A stretch of 64,000 nt of DNA from Stutzerimonas stutzeri (GCF_024451105.1 NZ_JANGEY010000009.1:62001-126000), one strand, 5' to 3'; shown: positions 18,687-28,986, counted from the stretch's first letter. Numbers and translations: made by a program. The notes: generated from the sequence alone by a model not told the origin.

Positions 18687-19160
18687 TCAGCTGCGCTTGC
18701 CGCGCACTTCGGCGCCGCGCAGGCGCGGAGCCAGCTTGTCGAGCACGCCGTTGACGAACTTGTGGCCGTCGGTGGCGCCGTAGACCTTGGCCAGCTCGAT
18801 GCCCTCGTTGATCACCACCCGGTAGGGCACGTCGACGCGGTTGCGCAGCTCGTAGGCGGACAGCCGCAGGATCGCCAGCTCGACCGGGTCGACCTCGTCC
18901 AGCGGACGGTCGAGGCACGGCTGGAAGGCCTCGTCCAGCTCGCTCTTCAGGCGCGGCACGCCGTGGAGGATCTCGTGGAAGTAGGCGCCGTCGACCTCGC
19001 TGAAGTCGTTGTCGACGCGGAACTGCGCTTCGATCTCGTTGAGCGGCTGGCCGGCCAGCTGCCAGGAGTACAGCGCCTGCACCGCCAGGCTGCGCGCCTT
19101 GCGGCGCATGGCGATCTTGTTCGGCTTGGCGGGCTTGGCCGGCTTGTCGTGCTCGCTCAC
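18687..19160 (-). CDS. nusB: transcription antitermination factor NusB
   Basis: A 157-residue all-helical RNA-binding protein that, with NusE (ribosomal S10), assembles antitermination complexes on rRNA operons. The N-terminal [19 protein letters not shown] and the C-terminal [29 protein letters not shown] are diagnostic. The start is GTG at 19160, overlapping the ribH stop as GTGA. A Lys/Pro/Ala-rich N-terminal extension ([10 protein letters not shown]) precedes the fold. Confidence 0.95.
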   Translation of the reverse strand: MSEHDKPAKPAKPNKIAMRRKARSLAVQALYSWQLAGQPLNEIEAQFRVDNDFSEVDGAYFHEILHGVPRLKSELDEAFQPCLDRPLDEVDPVELAILRLSAYELRNRVDVPYRVVINEGIELAKVYGATDGHKFVNGVLDKLAPRLRGAEVRGKRS

Positions 19161-19633
19161 TTGGCCTCCAGCTGCGACAGCAGGCTGACCATCTCCAGGG
19201 CGGACAGCGCGGCTTCGGCGCCCTTGTTGCCGGCCTTGGTACCGGAGCGCTCGATGGCCTGCTCGATGGAGTCGACGGTCAGCACGCCGAAGGCCACCGG
19301 CACGCCGAACTGCAGGGACACCTGGGCCAGGCCCTTGGTGCACTCGCCGGCGACGTACTCGAAGTGCGGGGTGCCGCCACGGATCACCGCGCCGAGGGCG
19401 ATGATCGCGTCGAACTCGCCGCGCTGCGCGACCTTCTGGGCGACCAGCGGGATCTCGAAGGCGCCCGGCGCGCGGACGATGGTCAGCTCGCTCTCGCTGA
19501 CGCCGTGACGCACCAGGGCGTCGATGGCGCCCTGCACCAGGCTCTCGACGACGAAGCTGTTGAAGCGGCCGACCACCAGGGCGTAACGGCCTTTGGGGGC
19601 GATGAAGGTACCTTCGATGGTCTTCAGGGTCAT
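19157..19633 (-). CDS. ribH: 6,7-dimethyl-8-ribityllumazine synthase
   Basis: A 158-residue enzyme that condenses the RibBA product dihydroxybutanone phosphate with the pyrimidine intermediate to form lumazine, the substrate of riboflavin synthase. Visible are the substrate-binding [41 protein letters not shown] with the catalytic His, and the C-terminal [15 protein letters not shown]. It is 64 nt downstream of ribBA and overlaps nusB by 4 nt. Confidence 0.97.
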   Translation of the reverse strand: MTLKTIEGTFIAPKGRYALVVGRFNSFVVESLVQGAIDALVRHGVSESELTIVRAPGAFEIPLVAQKVAQRGEFDAIIALGAVIRGGTPHFEYVAGECTKGLAQVSLQFGVPVAFGVLTVDSIEQAIERSGTKAGNKGAEAALSALEMVSLLSQLEAK

Positions 19634-19697
19634 GGGACGGATTCCAGATAAAGAGCCGGGGCGCCAGTGCGCCCCGAGAGGATGTTCACGGACAGCG

Positions 19698-20789
<1,092 letters not shown>

Positions 20790-20824
20790 GGGCACCCCCT
20801 TGTCAATGCTGTGGTGAACGGGCC

Positions 20825-21487
20825 TCAGCCCTTGAGGAAACCGTGTTCGGCGAGGAACGCCTCGCTGATGCCGGCGGCGGCCGGCTCGGCGGCCTGGTCG
20901 CCGAGCAGCAGGCGTTCCAGGTAGCGGGCCAGCAGGTCGACCTCGAGGTTGACCCGGCGGCCGGCCTGGTAGTCGGCCATGATGGTTTCCTGCAGGGTGT
21001 GCGGGACGATGGTCAGCTCGAACTCGGCGCCATCCACCGCGTTGACCGTCAGGCTGATGCCGTCGACGGTGATCGAGCCCTTGAGGGCGATGTACCTGGC
21101 CAGCTCGCGCGGCGCACGCACGCGGAACTGGATGGCGCGGGCATTGTCGGCACGCGAGACGATCTCGCCGACGCCGTCGACGTGGCCGCTGACCAGGTGG
21201 CCGCCGAGGCGGGTGGTCGGGGTCAGCGCCTTCTCCAGGTTGACCCGGCTGCCGACCCGGAGGTCGACGAAGGCAGTGCGGGCGATGGTCTCGCGGCTGA
21301 CGTCGGCCCAGAAGCCGTCGCCGGGCAGCTCCACCGCGGTCAGGCAGGTGCCGTTGACCGCGATGCTGTCGCCGAGCTTGACGTCGCCGAGGTCGAGCTT
21401 GCCGGTGGCGACGTAGACGCGCACGTCGCCGCCCTTGGGGGTCATGGCGCGGATGCTGCCGATGGCTTCGATGATTCCGGTGAACAT
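20825..21487 (-). CDS. ribE: riboflavin synthase, alpha subunit
   Basis: A 220-residue enzyme (named ribC or ribE depending on convention) that dismutates two lumazines to riboflavin. The tandem lumazine-binding repeats begin MFTGIIEAIGSI and, near residue 98, the second barrel GEIVSRADNARAIQFRV. NGTCLTAVEL and DGISLTVNAVDG are the matching binding loops. The start ATG shares its A with the TGA of a 13-codon upstream ORF (TGATG at 21485-21489). GGAGG lies 10 nt upstream, inside that ORF. An FMN riboswitch precedes the pair. Confidence 0.96.
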   Translation of the reverse strand: MFTGIIEAIGSIRAMTPKGGDVRVYVATGKLDLGDVKLGDSIAVNGTCLTAVELPGDGFWADVSRETIARTAFVDLRVGSRVNLEKALTPTTRLGGHLVSGHVDGVGEIVSRADNARAIQFRVRAPRELARYIALKGSITVDGISLTVNAVDGAEFELTIVPHTLQETIMADYQAGRRVNLEVDLLARYLERLLLGDQAAEPAAAGISEAFLAEHGFLKG

Positions 21488-21528
21488 CAGGCCTGGCCCT
21501 CCGCGCAGCGGATCTGTTGCAGATGCAT
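21487..21528 (-). CDS. candidate 13-residue leader peptide upstream of ribE
   Basis: A 13-codon ORF, MHLQQIRCAEGQA, with an AGGAG ribosome-binding site 7 nt before its ATG. Its stop overlaps the ribE start. The spacing and the ribosome-binding site look real, but a peptide this short cannot be confirmed by composition. If translated, it would deliver ribosomes to ribE by re-initiation. Confidence 0.45.
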   Translation of the reverse strand: MHLQQIRCAEGQA

Positions 21529-21537
21529 GGTCGAACT

Positions 21538-21558
21538 CCTGTTTTGGTCAAAAACAGG
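21538..21558 (-). promoter_or_regulatory. hairpin overlapping the leader-ORF ribosome-binding site
   Basis: On the minus strand CCTGTTTT, loop TGACC, AAAACAGG forms an 8-bp perfect stem whose last bases (AGG, 21538-21540) are the first part of the AGGAG site of the leader ORF. It could act as a sequestering stem in the FMN riboswitch expression platform. Confidence 0.5.
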
Positions 21559-21615
21559 GCACGGACAGAAAGGGATCGCGCGGGCGCGGTCGGGCCGCCC
21601 CGTGGCAGGAATCCC

Positions 21616-21759
21616 GCTCTCTATCATCCGGACTGTCACCGTCGGCTCCGGAATCGCACCGGATCTGCTGACCCTGCCGCCGGGGAGGCGCCAGGCGCTC
21701 GCGGGCTGGGCGCTGTGCGCCATCACCGCCGGTGGGGAATTGCACCCCGCCCTGAGAAC
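21616..21759 (-). ncRNA. FMN riboswitch (RFN element)
   Basis: Minus-strand sequence with all RFN landmarks in order: GTTCTCAGGGCGGGGTG, CCCCACCGGCGGTGATGG, a variable arm, GGTCAGCAGATCCGGTG, ATTCCGGAGCCGACGGTGA, CAGTCCGGATGATAGAGAG. It lies in the 373-bp gap between ribD and ribE, so it should control ribE, ribBA, ribH and perhaps nusB, but not ribD or nrdR. About 87 nt separate it from the leader ORF start. Confidence 0.95.
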
Positions 21760-21860
21760 GTCGCGGCCGTGGGCGGCCGCGTGCGACTTTGTACCACATT
21801 TTCGGCGCGCCGGAGCACGTCTGGATGGGGGATGGCGCAGCCGTCCGCCGCGGCTGGCGG

Positions 21861-22985
21861 TCAAGCCGGCAGCGCGACGATCTGCCAGTCCCGGCCCACC
21901 GCGCGGATCTCGCGGATGCTCAGCTGCGGCGCATCGCTCATGCGCTCCAGCGGCCAGTCGAGCAGCGGCCGCGCCGACGAGCCGAGCAGCTGCGGGGCCA
22001 TGAAGATGCGGTACTCGTCGACCAGCCCCTCGCGGGCGAAGGCGCCGGCCAGCCGCGGTCCGGCCTCGACCAGCACCTCGTTGGCGCCAGCGACGGCCAG
22101 CTCGGCGAGCAGCAGGCGCAGGTCGACGTGGCCGTCGCCGCGCGGCAGGGCCAGCAGGGCGTGGCCGGCGGCCTGATACTCGGCGCCGCGGTCGTCGTCC
22201 TCGCAGCAGGCGACCATCGCCGGGCCGGCCCGGAAGAAGGCCGCCGACAGCGGCACGCGCAGCTGCCCGTCGATCAGCACGCGCAGTGGCGGACGCGCGG
22301 CAGCCAGCGCCGCCTGTTCGGCGTCGACGCCCAGCTCGTCGGGGCGCACGGTGAGGCGGGCGTTGTCGGCCAGCACGGTGTCGGCGCCGCTGATCACCAC
22401 GCTGGAGCGCGCGCGCAGGCGCTGCACCGCCGCACGGGCGGGCGCGCCGGTGATCCACTGGCTCTCGCCGCTGGCCATCGCGGTGCGCCCGTCGAGGCTC
22501 ATCGCCAGCTTGACCCGCACGTAGGGCAGCCCCTGCTCCATGCGCTTGACGAAGCCGGGGTTCAGCGCACGAGCCTCCTGCTCCAGCACGCCGCAGGTCA
22601 CCGCGATGCCGGCCTCGCGCAGCCGGTCGAGACCACGGCCGGCGACCAGCGGGTTGGGGTCCGGCATGGCCACCACCACGCGGGCGACGCCGGCCCTGAC
22701 CAGCGCCTCGGCGCACGGCGGGGTGCGCCCGTGATGGCTGCACGGCTCGAGGGTCACGTAGGCGGTGGCGCCGCGCGCGCGCGCGCCGGCCTGGCGCAGC
22801 GCATGCACCTCGGCGTGCGGTTCGCCGGCGCGAACGTGCCAGCCTTCGCCGACGATCTCGCCGCCCGGGGCGACCAGCACGCAGCCGACGCGAGGGTTGG
22901 GATGGGTGGAGAACAGGCCACGGCGCGCCAGTTCGAGCGCGCGCGCCATGTAGGCCTGGTCGCAGGCCCTTGCAGCATCTTGCAT
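21861..22985 (-). CDS. ribD: bifunctional diaminohydroxyphosphoribosylaminopyrimidine deaminase / 5-amino-6-(5-phosphoribosylamino)uracil reductase
   Basis: A 374-residue two-domain riboflavin enzyme. The N-terminal cytidine-deaminase-like domain holds the zinc site (PHAEVHAL and PCSHHGRTPPCAEAL). The C-terminal NADPH reductase begins near residue 150 with VRVKLAMSLDGRTAM, and also has ITG, SGADTVLADN and LVEAGPRLAGAF. It starts 4 nt after the end of nrdR. It lies upstream of the FMN riboswitch, so its expression may be uncoupled from the later rib genes. Confidence 0.96.
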   Translation of the reverse strand: MQDAARACDQAYMARALELARRGLFSTHPNPRVGCVLVAPGGEIVGEGWHVRAGEPHAEVHALRQAGARARGATAYVTLEPCSHHGRTPPCAEALVRAGVARVVVAMPDPNPLVAGRGLDRLREAGIAVTCGVLEQEARALNPGFVKRMEQGLPYVRVKLAMSLDGRTAMASGESQWITGAPARAAVQRLRARSSVVISGADTVLADNARLTVRPDELGVDAEQAALAAARPPLRVLIDGQLRVPLSAAFFRAGPAMVACCEDDDRGAEYQAAGHALLALPRGDGHVDLRLLLAELAVAGANEVLVEAGPRLAGAFAREGLVDEYRIFMAPQLLGSSARPLLDWPLERMSDAPQLSIREIRAVGRDWQIVALPA

Positions 22986-22989
22986 GGAA

Positions 22990-23454
22990 TCAACCCTTGC
23001 TGGGTTCGCGGGACAGGCGCTCGATCTCCTCGCGGAACTGGTCGAGGTCCTGGAAGTGGCGGTAGACCGAGGCGAAGCGGATATAGGCCACCTCGTCGAG
23101 GCGGCGCAGCTCGTCCATCACCAGCTCGCCGACCACCCGCGACTTGACCTCGCGCTCGCCGGTGGCGCGCAGCTTGTGCTTGATGTGGGCGATCGCCTCC
23201 TCGAGGCGCTCGACGCTCACCGGGCGCTTTTCCAGCGCGCGCTGCATGCCGGCGCGCAGCTTGTCCTCGTCGAACGGCTGGCGGGTGCCGTCGGACTTGA
23301 TCAGCCGCGGCATCACCAGCTCGGCGGTCTCGAAGGTGGTGAAGCGCTCCTGGCAGGCCAGGCACTCGCGGCGCCGACGCACCTGCTGGCCCTCGGCGAC
23401 CAGACGCGAGTCGATGACCTTGGTGTCGTGGGCGCCGCAGAAGGGACAGTGCAT
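22990..23454 (-). CDS. nrdR: transcriptional repressor NrdR
   Basis: A 154-residue regulator of ribonucleotide reductase genes. The N-terminal zinc ribbon has cysteines at 3, 6, 31 and 34 (CPFC and CLAC) with an RRRRE stretch, followed by an ATP-cone domain ([21 protein letters not shown] onward; key Lys and Arg present). It is first in the minus-strand nrdR-ribD run, divergent from the methyltransferase gene with 115 bp between. The nrdR-ribD pairing is typical of pseudomonads and other gammaproteobacteria. Confidence 0.96.
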   Translation of the reverse strand: MHCPFCGAHDTKVIDSRLVAEGQQVRRRRECLACQERFTTFETAELVMPRLIKSDGTRQPFDEDKLRAGMQRALEKRPVSVERLEEAIAHIKHKLRATGEREVKSRVVGELVMDELRRLDEVAYIRFASVYRHFQDLDQFREEIERLSREPSKG

Positions 23455-23569
23455 GATGGCTCGGCCGGCAGGTGATGGAGGTGCCGGCCATGGTACCCCA
23501 TGGCATCGCCAAGACAAGCCGCGACCGGCAGGTTATAAGGACGCCCGGACCAATCGCCCGGAGCCGCCC

Positions 23570-24229
23570 ATGCCCCAGCCGCCCGCCGCACTGCTCGATC
23601 CGCTGCGCACCCTGCTCGGCGCCGCGCGCCTCACCGCCACCGACCTGCCGGGCAGCGACCTGCGCCTGTGGCTGATCGATCCCGCCAACATGGCGCGCGC
23701 CTTCGACGCCGAGGAGACCCGGCGCATCCTCGACGAGCCGCCGTACTGGTGCTTCTGCTGGGCCAGCGGCCTGGCGCTGGCGCGCTGGCTGACCGAACGG
23801 CCGGAGCGGGTGCGCGGCCGGCGGGTGCTGGACTTCGGCGCCGGCAGCGGGGTGGCCGGCATCGCCGCGGCACAGGCCGGCGCCGCCGAGGTGGTGGCCT
23901 GCGACCTCGATCCGCTGGCGCTGGCCGCCTGCCGCGCCAATGCCGAACTGAACGGCGTGGCGCTGGGCTATTCGGCGGACTTCTTCGCCGAAGCCGACCG
24001 CTTCGACCTGATCCTGGTCGCCGACGTGCTCTACGACCGCGCCAACCTGCCGCTGCTCGACGCCTTCCTGTCGCGCGGCCGCGAGGCGCTGGTCGCCGAT
24101 TCGCGGGTGCGCGACTTCCGCCATCCGCGGTACCGGCGCCTGGCGCTGCTCGACGCCTGCACCCTGCCGGATCTCGCCGAACCCGACGAGTTCCGCAAGG
24201 TCAGCCTGTACCACGCGCGCCGCGACTGA
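23570..24229 (+). CDS. class I SAM-dependent methyltransferase
   Basis: A 219-residue Rossmann-fold methyltransferase. Motif I is VLDFGAGSGV (about 87-96), the acidic end of strand 2 is VACDLDPLAL (109-118), and a post-core motif FDLILVADVLYDRANLPLL resembles the protein-lysine methyltransferase (ETFB/METTL20-like) group. A YWCFCWASGLALARWL segment precedes motif I, as in that group. The target is unknown. A possible TATAAG -10 lies at 23534-23539. Co-directional with thpR 62 bp downstream. Confidence 0.82.
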   Translation: MPQPPAALLDPLRTLLGAARLTATDLPGSDLRLWLIDPANMARAFDAEETRRILDEPPYWCFCWASGLALARWLTERPERVRGRRVLDFGAGSGVAGIAAAQAGAAEVVACDLDPLALAACRANAELNGVALGYSADFFAEADRFDLILVADVLYDRANLPLLDAFLSRGREALVADSRVRDFRHPRYRRLALLDACTLPDLAEPDEFRKVSLYHARRD

Positions 24230-24291
24230 CCGGCAGGCGCATCGCGCCAGGCGGGACGATACTCAGGAGACCGCCACCCGAGAGCGCCGCC

Positions 24292-24855
24292 ATGCCGACC
24301 GACACCCTGCGCCTGTTCTTCGCCCTGCCCTGCCCGCGCGACACCGCCGAGGCCATCTGCGCCTGGCGTGACGGCCTGGGCCTGGGCGGCAAACCGGTGG
24401 CGGCGGAGAACCTGCACCTGACCCTGGCCTTCCTCGGCCAGCAGCCGAGCTCGCGCCTGGAGGAGCTGCAGCTGCTCGCCGCCGCCATCGAGGCGCCGCC
24501 TTTCGAGCTGCGCCTCGACCGCCTCGGCGGCGGCCGCCAGGGCCTGCTGTGGCTGGAGCCGAGCCGGATACCCGACGAGCTGGCGGCGCTGGCCGGCGAA
24601 CTGCAGCAGCGCCTGCTGGCCGTCGGCCTCCCCCTCGACAGCCGGCCGCTGCGCGCCCACCTGACCCTGGTGCGGCATGCCGGCGCGCGTCCGCGCGAGG
24701 CACACCCCGACTTCGTCTGGCCGGTCGAGCGCTTCGTCCTCTACGCCTCGGAACCCGGCCCCCGCGGTATGCGCTACCTCGGGCTGGGCAACTGGCCGCT
24801 GGTGCCGGGGCTGCGCCTGCCGCGCTTTCGCCAGGAGACACCGGCGCCGCGTTGA
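24292..24855 (+). CDS. thpR: RNA 2',3'-cyclic phosphodiesterase (2H family)
   Basis: A 187-residue LigT/ThpR-type enzyme of the 2H phosphoesterase superfamily, which opens 2',3'-cyclic phosphates on RNA. Both HxTx motifs are intact: HLTL at residue 42 and HLTL at residue 123. The opening LRLFFALPCP and the C-terminal FVLYASEPGPRGMRY match the family. Length is normal. Biological substrates in bacteria are poorly known. Confidence 0.9.
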   Translation: MPTDTLRLFFALPCPRDTAEAICAWRDGLGLGGKPVAAENLHLTLAFLGQQPSSRLEELQLLAAAIEAPPFELRLDRLGGGRQGLLWLEPSRIPDELAALAGELQQRLLAVGLPLDSRPLRAHLTLVRHAGARPREAHPDFVWPVERFVLYASEPGPRGMRYLGLGNWPLVPGLRLPRFRQETPAPR

Positions 24856-24959
24856 GCCCGCGCCGGGCGCGCCCCTTGCTTCCCGTCGCGCGCGCCCCCA
24901 CTTACCATGCACGCCACTTTTCCCGCGCCTGCCCGCCAGGCCCCTCTCCGAGAGTCACG

Positions 24960-25829
24960 ATGAGCGCAACCCCGTACATCTTCGACGTCACCACCGCCGG
25001 CTTCGAGCAGCTGGTGATCGAAAACTCCTTCCACAAGCCGGTGCTGGTGGACTTCTGGGCCGAATGGTGCGCGCCGTGCAAGGCGCTGATGCCGCTGCTG
25101 GCGAAGATCGCCGAGGACTACCAGGGCGAGCTGCTGCTGGCCAAGGTCAACTGCGACGTCGAGCAGGACATCGTCATGCGCTTCGGCATCCGCAGCCTGC
25201 CCACCGTGGTGCTGTTCAAGGACGGCCAGCCGGTCGACGGCTTCGCCGGCGCGCAGCCGGAGTCGGCGATCCGCGCCATGCTCCAGCCGCACGTGCAGGA
25301 GCCGGCCGCGCCACAGGCCGACCTGCTGGACGACGCCCGCGCCCAGTACGCCGCCGGCCAGGTCGCCGCCGCCGAAGGCCTGCTGCAGCAGTTGCTCGGC
25401 GAGGACAACCAGAATGCCGCAGCGCTGATCCTCTACGCGCGCTGCCTGGCCGAGCGCGGCGCGCTGGGCGAGGCGCAGGCGGTGCTGGATGCGGTCAAGG
25501 GCGACGAACACAGGCAGGAGCTGGCCGGCGCCCGCGCCCAGCTGACCTTCCTGCGCCAGGTCGTCAGCCTGCCCGAGGCCGCCGAGCTGAAGAGCCGTCT
25601 GGCCCAGGACGCCGGCGACGACGAGGCGGCCTTCCAGCTGGCCATCCACCAGCTCGCCCGCCAGCAGTACGAAACCGCCCTGGACGGCCTGCTGCGCCTG
25701 TTCATGCGCAACCGCAGCTACGGCGACGACCTGCCGCGCAAGACCCTGGTGCAGGTGTTCGACCTGCTCGGCAACGAGCACCCGCTGGTGATCGCCTACC
25801 GCCGCAAGCTGTACCAGGCGCTCTACTGA
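24960..25829 (+). CDS. cnoX: thioredoxin-TPR co-chaperone CnoX (YbbN)
   Basis: A 289-residue protein with an N-terminal thioredoxin domain (residues about 1-115) and a C-terminal tetratricopeptide region (about 120-289). The redox site is WCAPCK (C37, C40), a full CxxC, whereas the E. coli protein as I recall has a single reactive Cys in SxHC. CnoX proteins act as holdases that pass clients to GroEL/DnaK. A TACCAT -10-like element with CGCC and a T-run lies at 24903-24921. It converges with the small gene at 25823, overlapping by 7 nt. Confidence 0.9.
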   Translation: MSATPYIFDVTTAGFEQLVIENSFHKPVLVDFWAEWCAPCKALMPLLAKIAEDYQGELLLAKVNCDVEQDIVMRFGIRSLPTVVLFKDGQPVDGFAGAQPESAIRAMLQPHVQEPAAPQADLLDDARAQYAAGQVAAAEGLLQQLLGEDNQNAAALILYARCLAERGALGEAQAVLDAVKGDEHRQELAGARAQLTFLRQVVSLPEAAELKSRLAQDAGDDEAAFQLAIHQLARQQYETALDGLLRLFMRNRSYGDDLPRKTLVQVFDLLGNEHPLVIAYRRKLYQALY

Positions 25830-26194
25830 TCGTCTGCCGCGCCGACCCAGCGATAGACCGGCGCATCGCCAGCGGCTTCGACCGTCACCTGCGGGCAGTG
25901 GCGCAGGCGCACCAGCAGGCGCTTGCCGGCCTCCTGACCGCCGGCCAGGGCGCTCAGCTCGGCGAGCAGCGGCGGGCCGTCCATGCTGCCGGCGCGGCGC
26001 AGCAGCTCCTGGGCCAGCCCCCACAGCCGGTCGCCGGCGGTGGCGGGCGCCGCTGCAGGCGCTGCCGCCGACGTAGCGGTCCGGGGCTCCACAGCCGCCG
26101 CGGGCAGCACCCCGCGCAGTTGCTCCCACTCCGCCGCGTCCAGCTCCACCGTCAGGTCTACCGGCCATTCGCCGATCCGCCCGTGAATTCGCAT
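25823..26194 (-). CDS. small conserved hypothetical protein
   Basis: A 123-residue soluble protein with no recognised domain. The N-terminus (MRIHGRIGEWPVDLTVELDAAEWEQL) looks like a short beta hairpin followed by a helix; a low-complexity Ala/Pro linker (about residues 38-55) separates it from a helical region GDRLWGLAQELLRRAG. The C-terminus, VYRWVGAADDQ, may be another strand. The start is supported by GGAGG 8-9 nt upstream. It overlaps cnoX by 7 nt at the 3' end and is divergent from the zinc operon. Function unknown. Confidence 0.75.
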   Translation of the reverse strand: MRIHGRIGEWPVDLTVELDAAEWEQLRGVLPAAAVEPRTATSAAAPAAAPATAGDRLWGLAQELLRRAGSMDGPPLLAELSALAGGQEAGKRLLVRLRHCPQVTVEAAGDAPVYRWVGAADDQ

Positions 26195-26276
26195 CGTCCG
26201 CCTCCCTCCCGGCAATGGCCGCATGCTCCCACGCGGCGCAGGACTCGCCAAGCGGCACTGGCCCCGCCCCTCAAAC

Positions 26277-26293
26277 TTGTTATAACGTAACCA
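26277..26293 (+). promoter_or_regulatory. Zur-type operator
   Basis: GTTATAACGTAAC at 26279-26291 fits the GTTA-N5-TAAC core of proteobacterial Zur boxes. It lies about 30 nt before the start of a His-rich periplasmic protein gene, a position suited to repression by zinc-loaded Zur. TATAAC inside the box may also be the -10 element. Confidence 0.75.
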
Positions 26294-26322
26294 TCATTCG
26301 ATCGCCGAGAGGAAGTCCTTCC

Positions 26323-26925
<603 letters not shown>

Positions 26926-26995
26926 GCGCCCGCCGCTTGACCGCGACGGGCGGCGCCGCCAAGCAGTACGCCTCGCCTGAGAGCAACCGCGGCCC

Positions 26996-27700
26996 ATGAC
27001 CCCTGCCCCGATCGACATCGCCGAACTCGGTTTCGCCTGGCCCGGCCAGCGCGAGCTGCTGGACATCCCGGCGTTCCGCCTGGAGGCCGGCGAACGGCTG
27101 TTCCTGCACGGTCCCAGCGGCAGCGGCAAGACCACCCTGCTCGGCCTGCTCGGCGGCGTGCAGCTGCCGCAACGCGGCCGCGTGCGCCTGCTCGGCGAAG
27201 ATCTGGCGCGCCTGTCCGCCGGCGCCCGCGACCGCATCCGGGTCGACCACAGCGGCTACATCTTCCAGCAGTTCAACCTGCTGCCCTTCCTTTCGGTGCG
27301 CGACAACGTCGCCCTGCCCTGCCGCTTCTCCGCCCGCCGCGCCGCACGGGCGCACCAGCGCCACGGCAGCGTCGCCGCCGCCGTCGCCGGCCTGCTCGAA
27401 CACCTCGGCCTCGGCGCGGAACTGCACGGCCGGCGCGCCGACCAGCTGTCGATCGGCCAGCAGCAGCGGGTCGCCGCCGCTCGCGCGCTGATCGGCCAGC
27501 CGGAGCTGGTGATCGCCGACGAACCGACCTCGGCGCTGGACGCCGACGCCCGCGCCGCCTTCCTCGAGCTGCTGTTCGCCGAGTGCCGCGCCGCCGCCGC
27601 CAGCCTGCTGTTCGTCAGCCACGACCGTAGCCTGGCGCCGCTGTTCGACCGCGAGCTGGCGCTGCAGCAGCTCAACCGCGCCAGCCACCGGGAGACCTGA
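26996..27700 (+). CDS. ABC transporter ATP-binding protein (LolD/MacB type)
   Basis: A 234-residue ATPase. Walker A is GPSGSGKTTLL, the Q-loop is in FQQFNLLPFLSVRDNV, the signature is LSIGQQQRV (Ile instead of the usual Gly), and Walker B is LVIADEPTSALD, with a His switch in FVSHDRSLA. The Q-loop sequence and pairing with an FtsX-type permease place it in the LolD/MacB subgroup, which usually powers mechanotransmission or export and not simple import. It lies 70 bp after the His-rich gene and 3 nt before the permease, so the three are probably co-transcribed under Zur. Confidence 0.88.
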   Translation: MTPAPIDIAELGFAWPGQRELLDIPAFRLEAGERLFLHGPSGSGKTTLLGLLGGVQLPQRGRVRLLGEDLARLSAGARDRIRVDHSGYIFQQFNLLPFLSVRDNVALPCRFSARRAARAHQRHGSVAAAVAGLLEHLGLGAELHGRRADQLSIGQQQRVAAARALIGQPELVIADEPTSALDADARAAFLELLFAECRAAAASLLFVSHDRSLAPLFDRELALQQLNRASHRET

Positions 27701-27703
27701 ATC

Positions 27704-28966
27704 ATGCATCTGCTGCGCCTGGCCCTGGCCAGCCTGGCCAACCGCCGCGCCACCGCCCTGCTCAGCGTGCTGGTGATCGCCCTGTCGGTAGCCCTGCTGC
27801 TCGCCGTCGAGCGGTTGCGCACGGAAACCCGCAGCAGCTTCGCCAGCACCATCAGCGGCACCGACCTGATCGTCGGCGCCCGCTCCGGGGCGGTCAACCT
27901 GCTGCTCTACTCGGTGTTCCGCATCGGCAACGCCACCAACAACATCCGCTGGGACAGCTACCAGCAGATCGCCGCGCTGCCGCGGGTCAAGTGGAGCATC
28001 CCGCTGTCGCTCGGCGACTCGCACCGCGGCTACCGGGTGCTCGGCACCACCGCGGACTACTTCGCGCACTACCGCTACGGTCAGGATCGCACCCTGCAGC
28101 TGGCCGAGGGCCGGCCGTTCGCCGACCTGTTCGAGGTGGTGCTCGGCGCCGAGGTGGCACGCGCCCTCGACTACCGACTCGGCGACGAGATCGTGCTGGC
28201 CCACGGCGTCGGCGCGATCGCCCTGACCCGCCACGACGACAAGCCGTTCCGCGTGGCCGGCATCCTGGCGCGTACCGGCACCCCAGTGGACCGCACCCTG
28301 CACATCTCCCTGGCCGGCATGGAGGCGCTGCACGTCGACTGGCAGGGCGGCATGCCGGCCCGCGGCGCGGCGCGCATCGACGCCGAGCAGGCGCGCCGGC
28401 TCGACCTCACGCCGAAGGCGATCACCGCCGTGCTGCTCGGTCTCGACAGCCGCATCGCCACTTTCACCGTGCAGCGGGCGATCAACGAGTTCCGCGGCGA
28501 GCCGCTGCTGGCCATCCTGCCCGGGGTGGCGCTGCAGGAGCTGTGGAGCCTGATGGGCACCGCCGAGCAGGCGCTGCTGGCGGTGTCGGCCTGCGTGGTG
28601 CTGGTCGGCCTGGCCGGCATGCTCACCGCGCTGCTGGCCAGCCTCAACGAGCGCCGCCGCGAGATGGCCATCCTCCGCTCGGTCGGCGCCCGCCCCTGGC
28701 AGATCGCCGCCCTGCTGCTCGCCGAGGCCCTGGCGCTGACCCTGGCCGGCCTGCTGCTCGGCCTGGCCCTGCTGTACCTGGCCATCGCCCTCGGCCAGGA
28801 CTTCCTGCAGGCGCGCCACGGCCTGCTGCTGCCGCTCGCCGCGCCGAGCCCGCGCGAGTGGCTGCTGCTCGCCGCCAGCCTCGGCGCCGCACTGCTGCTC
28901 GGCCTGCTGCCGGCCTGGCGCGCCTACCGGCAGTCGCTGCTCGACGGCCTGAACATCCGCCTGTGA
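27704..28966 (+). CDS. ABC transporter permease (FtsX/MacB type)
   Basis: A 420-residue inner-membrane protein with the four-helix FtsX/MacB layout: TM1 at about residues 15-32, a periplasmic domain of about 240 residues, then TM2-TM4. The cytosolic coupling segment LNERRREMAILRSVGARPWQI is typical. The periplasmic domain begins SGTDLIVGARSGAVNLLLYSVFRIGNATNN; its key run is DLIVGARSG, which matches a conserved subgroup found next to zinc-binding DUF2796 and DUF3299 proteins. It works with the ATPase immediately upstream. Transport direction and cargo are not known. Confidence 0.87.
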   Translation: MHLLRLALASLANRRATALLSVLVIALSVALLLAVERLRTETRSSFASTISGTDLIVGARSGAVNLLLYSVFRIGNATNNIRWDSYQQIAALPRVKWSIPLSLGDSHRGYRVLGTTADYFAHYRYGQDRTLQLAEGRPFADLFEVVLGAEVARALDYRLGDEIVLAHGVGAIALTRHDDKPFRVAGILARTGTPVDRTLHISLAGMEALHVDWQGGMPARGAARIDAEQARRLDLTPKAITAVLLGLDSRIATFTVQRAINEFRGEPLLAILPGVALQELWSLMGTAEQALLAVSACVVLVGLAGMLTALLASLNERRREMAILRSVGARPWQIAALLLAEALALTLAGLLLGLALLYLAIALGQDFLQARHGLLLPLAAPSPREWLLLAASLGAALLLGLLPAWRAYRQSLLDGLNIRL

Positions 28967-28986
28967 TCCTTCCCCGGAGCCCCGCC

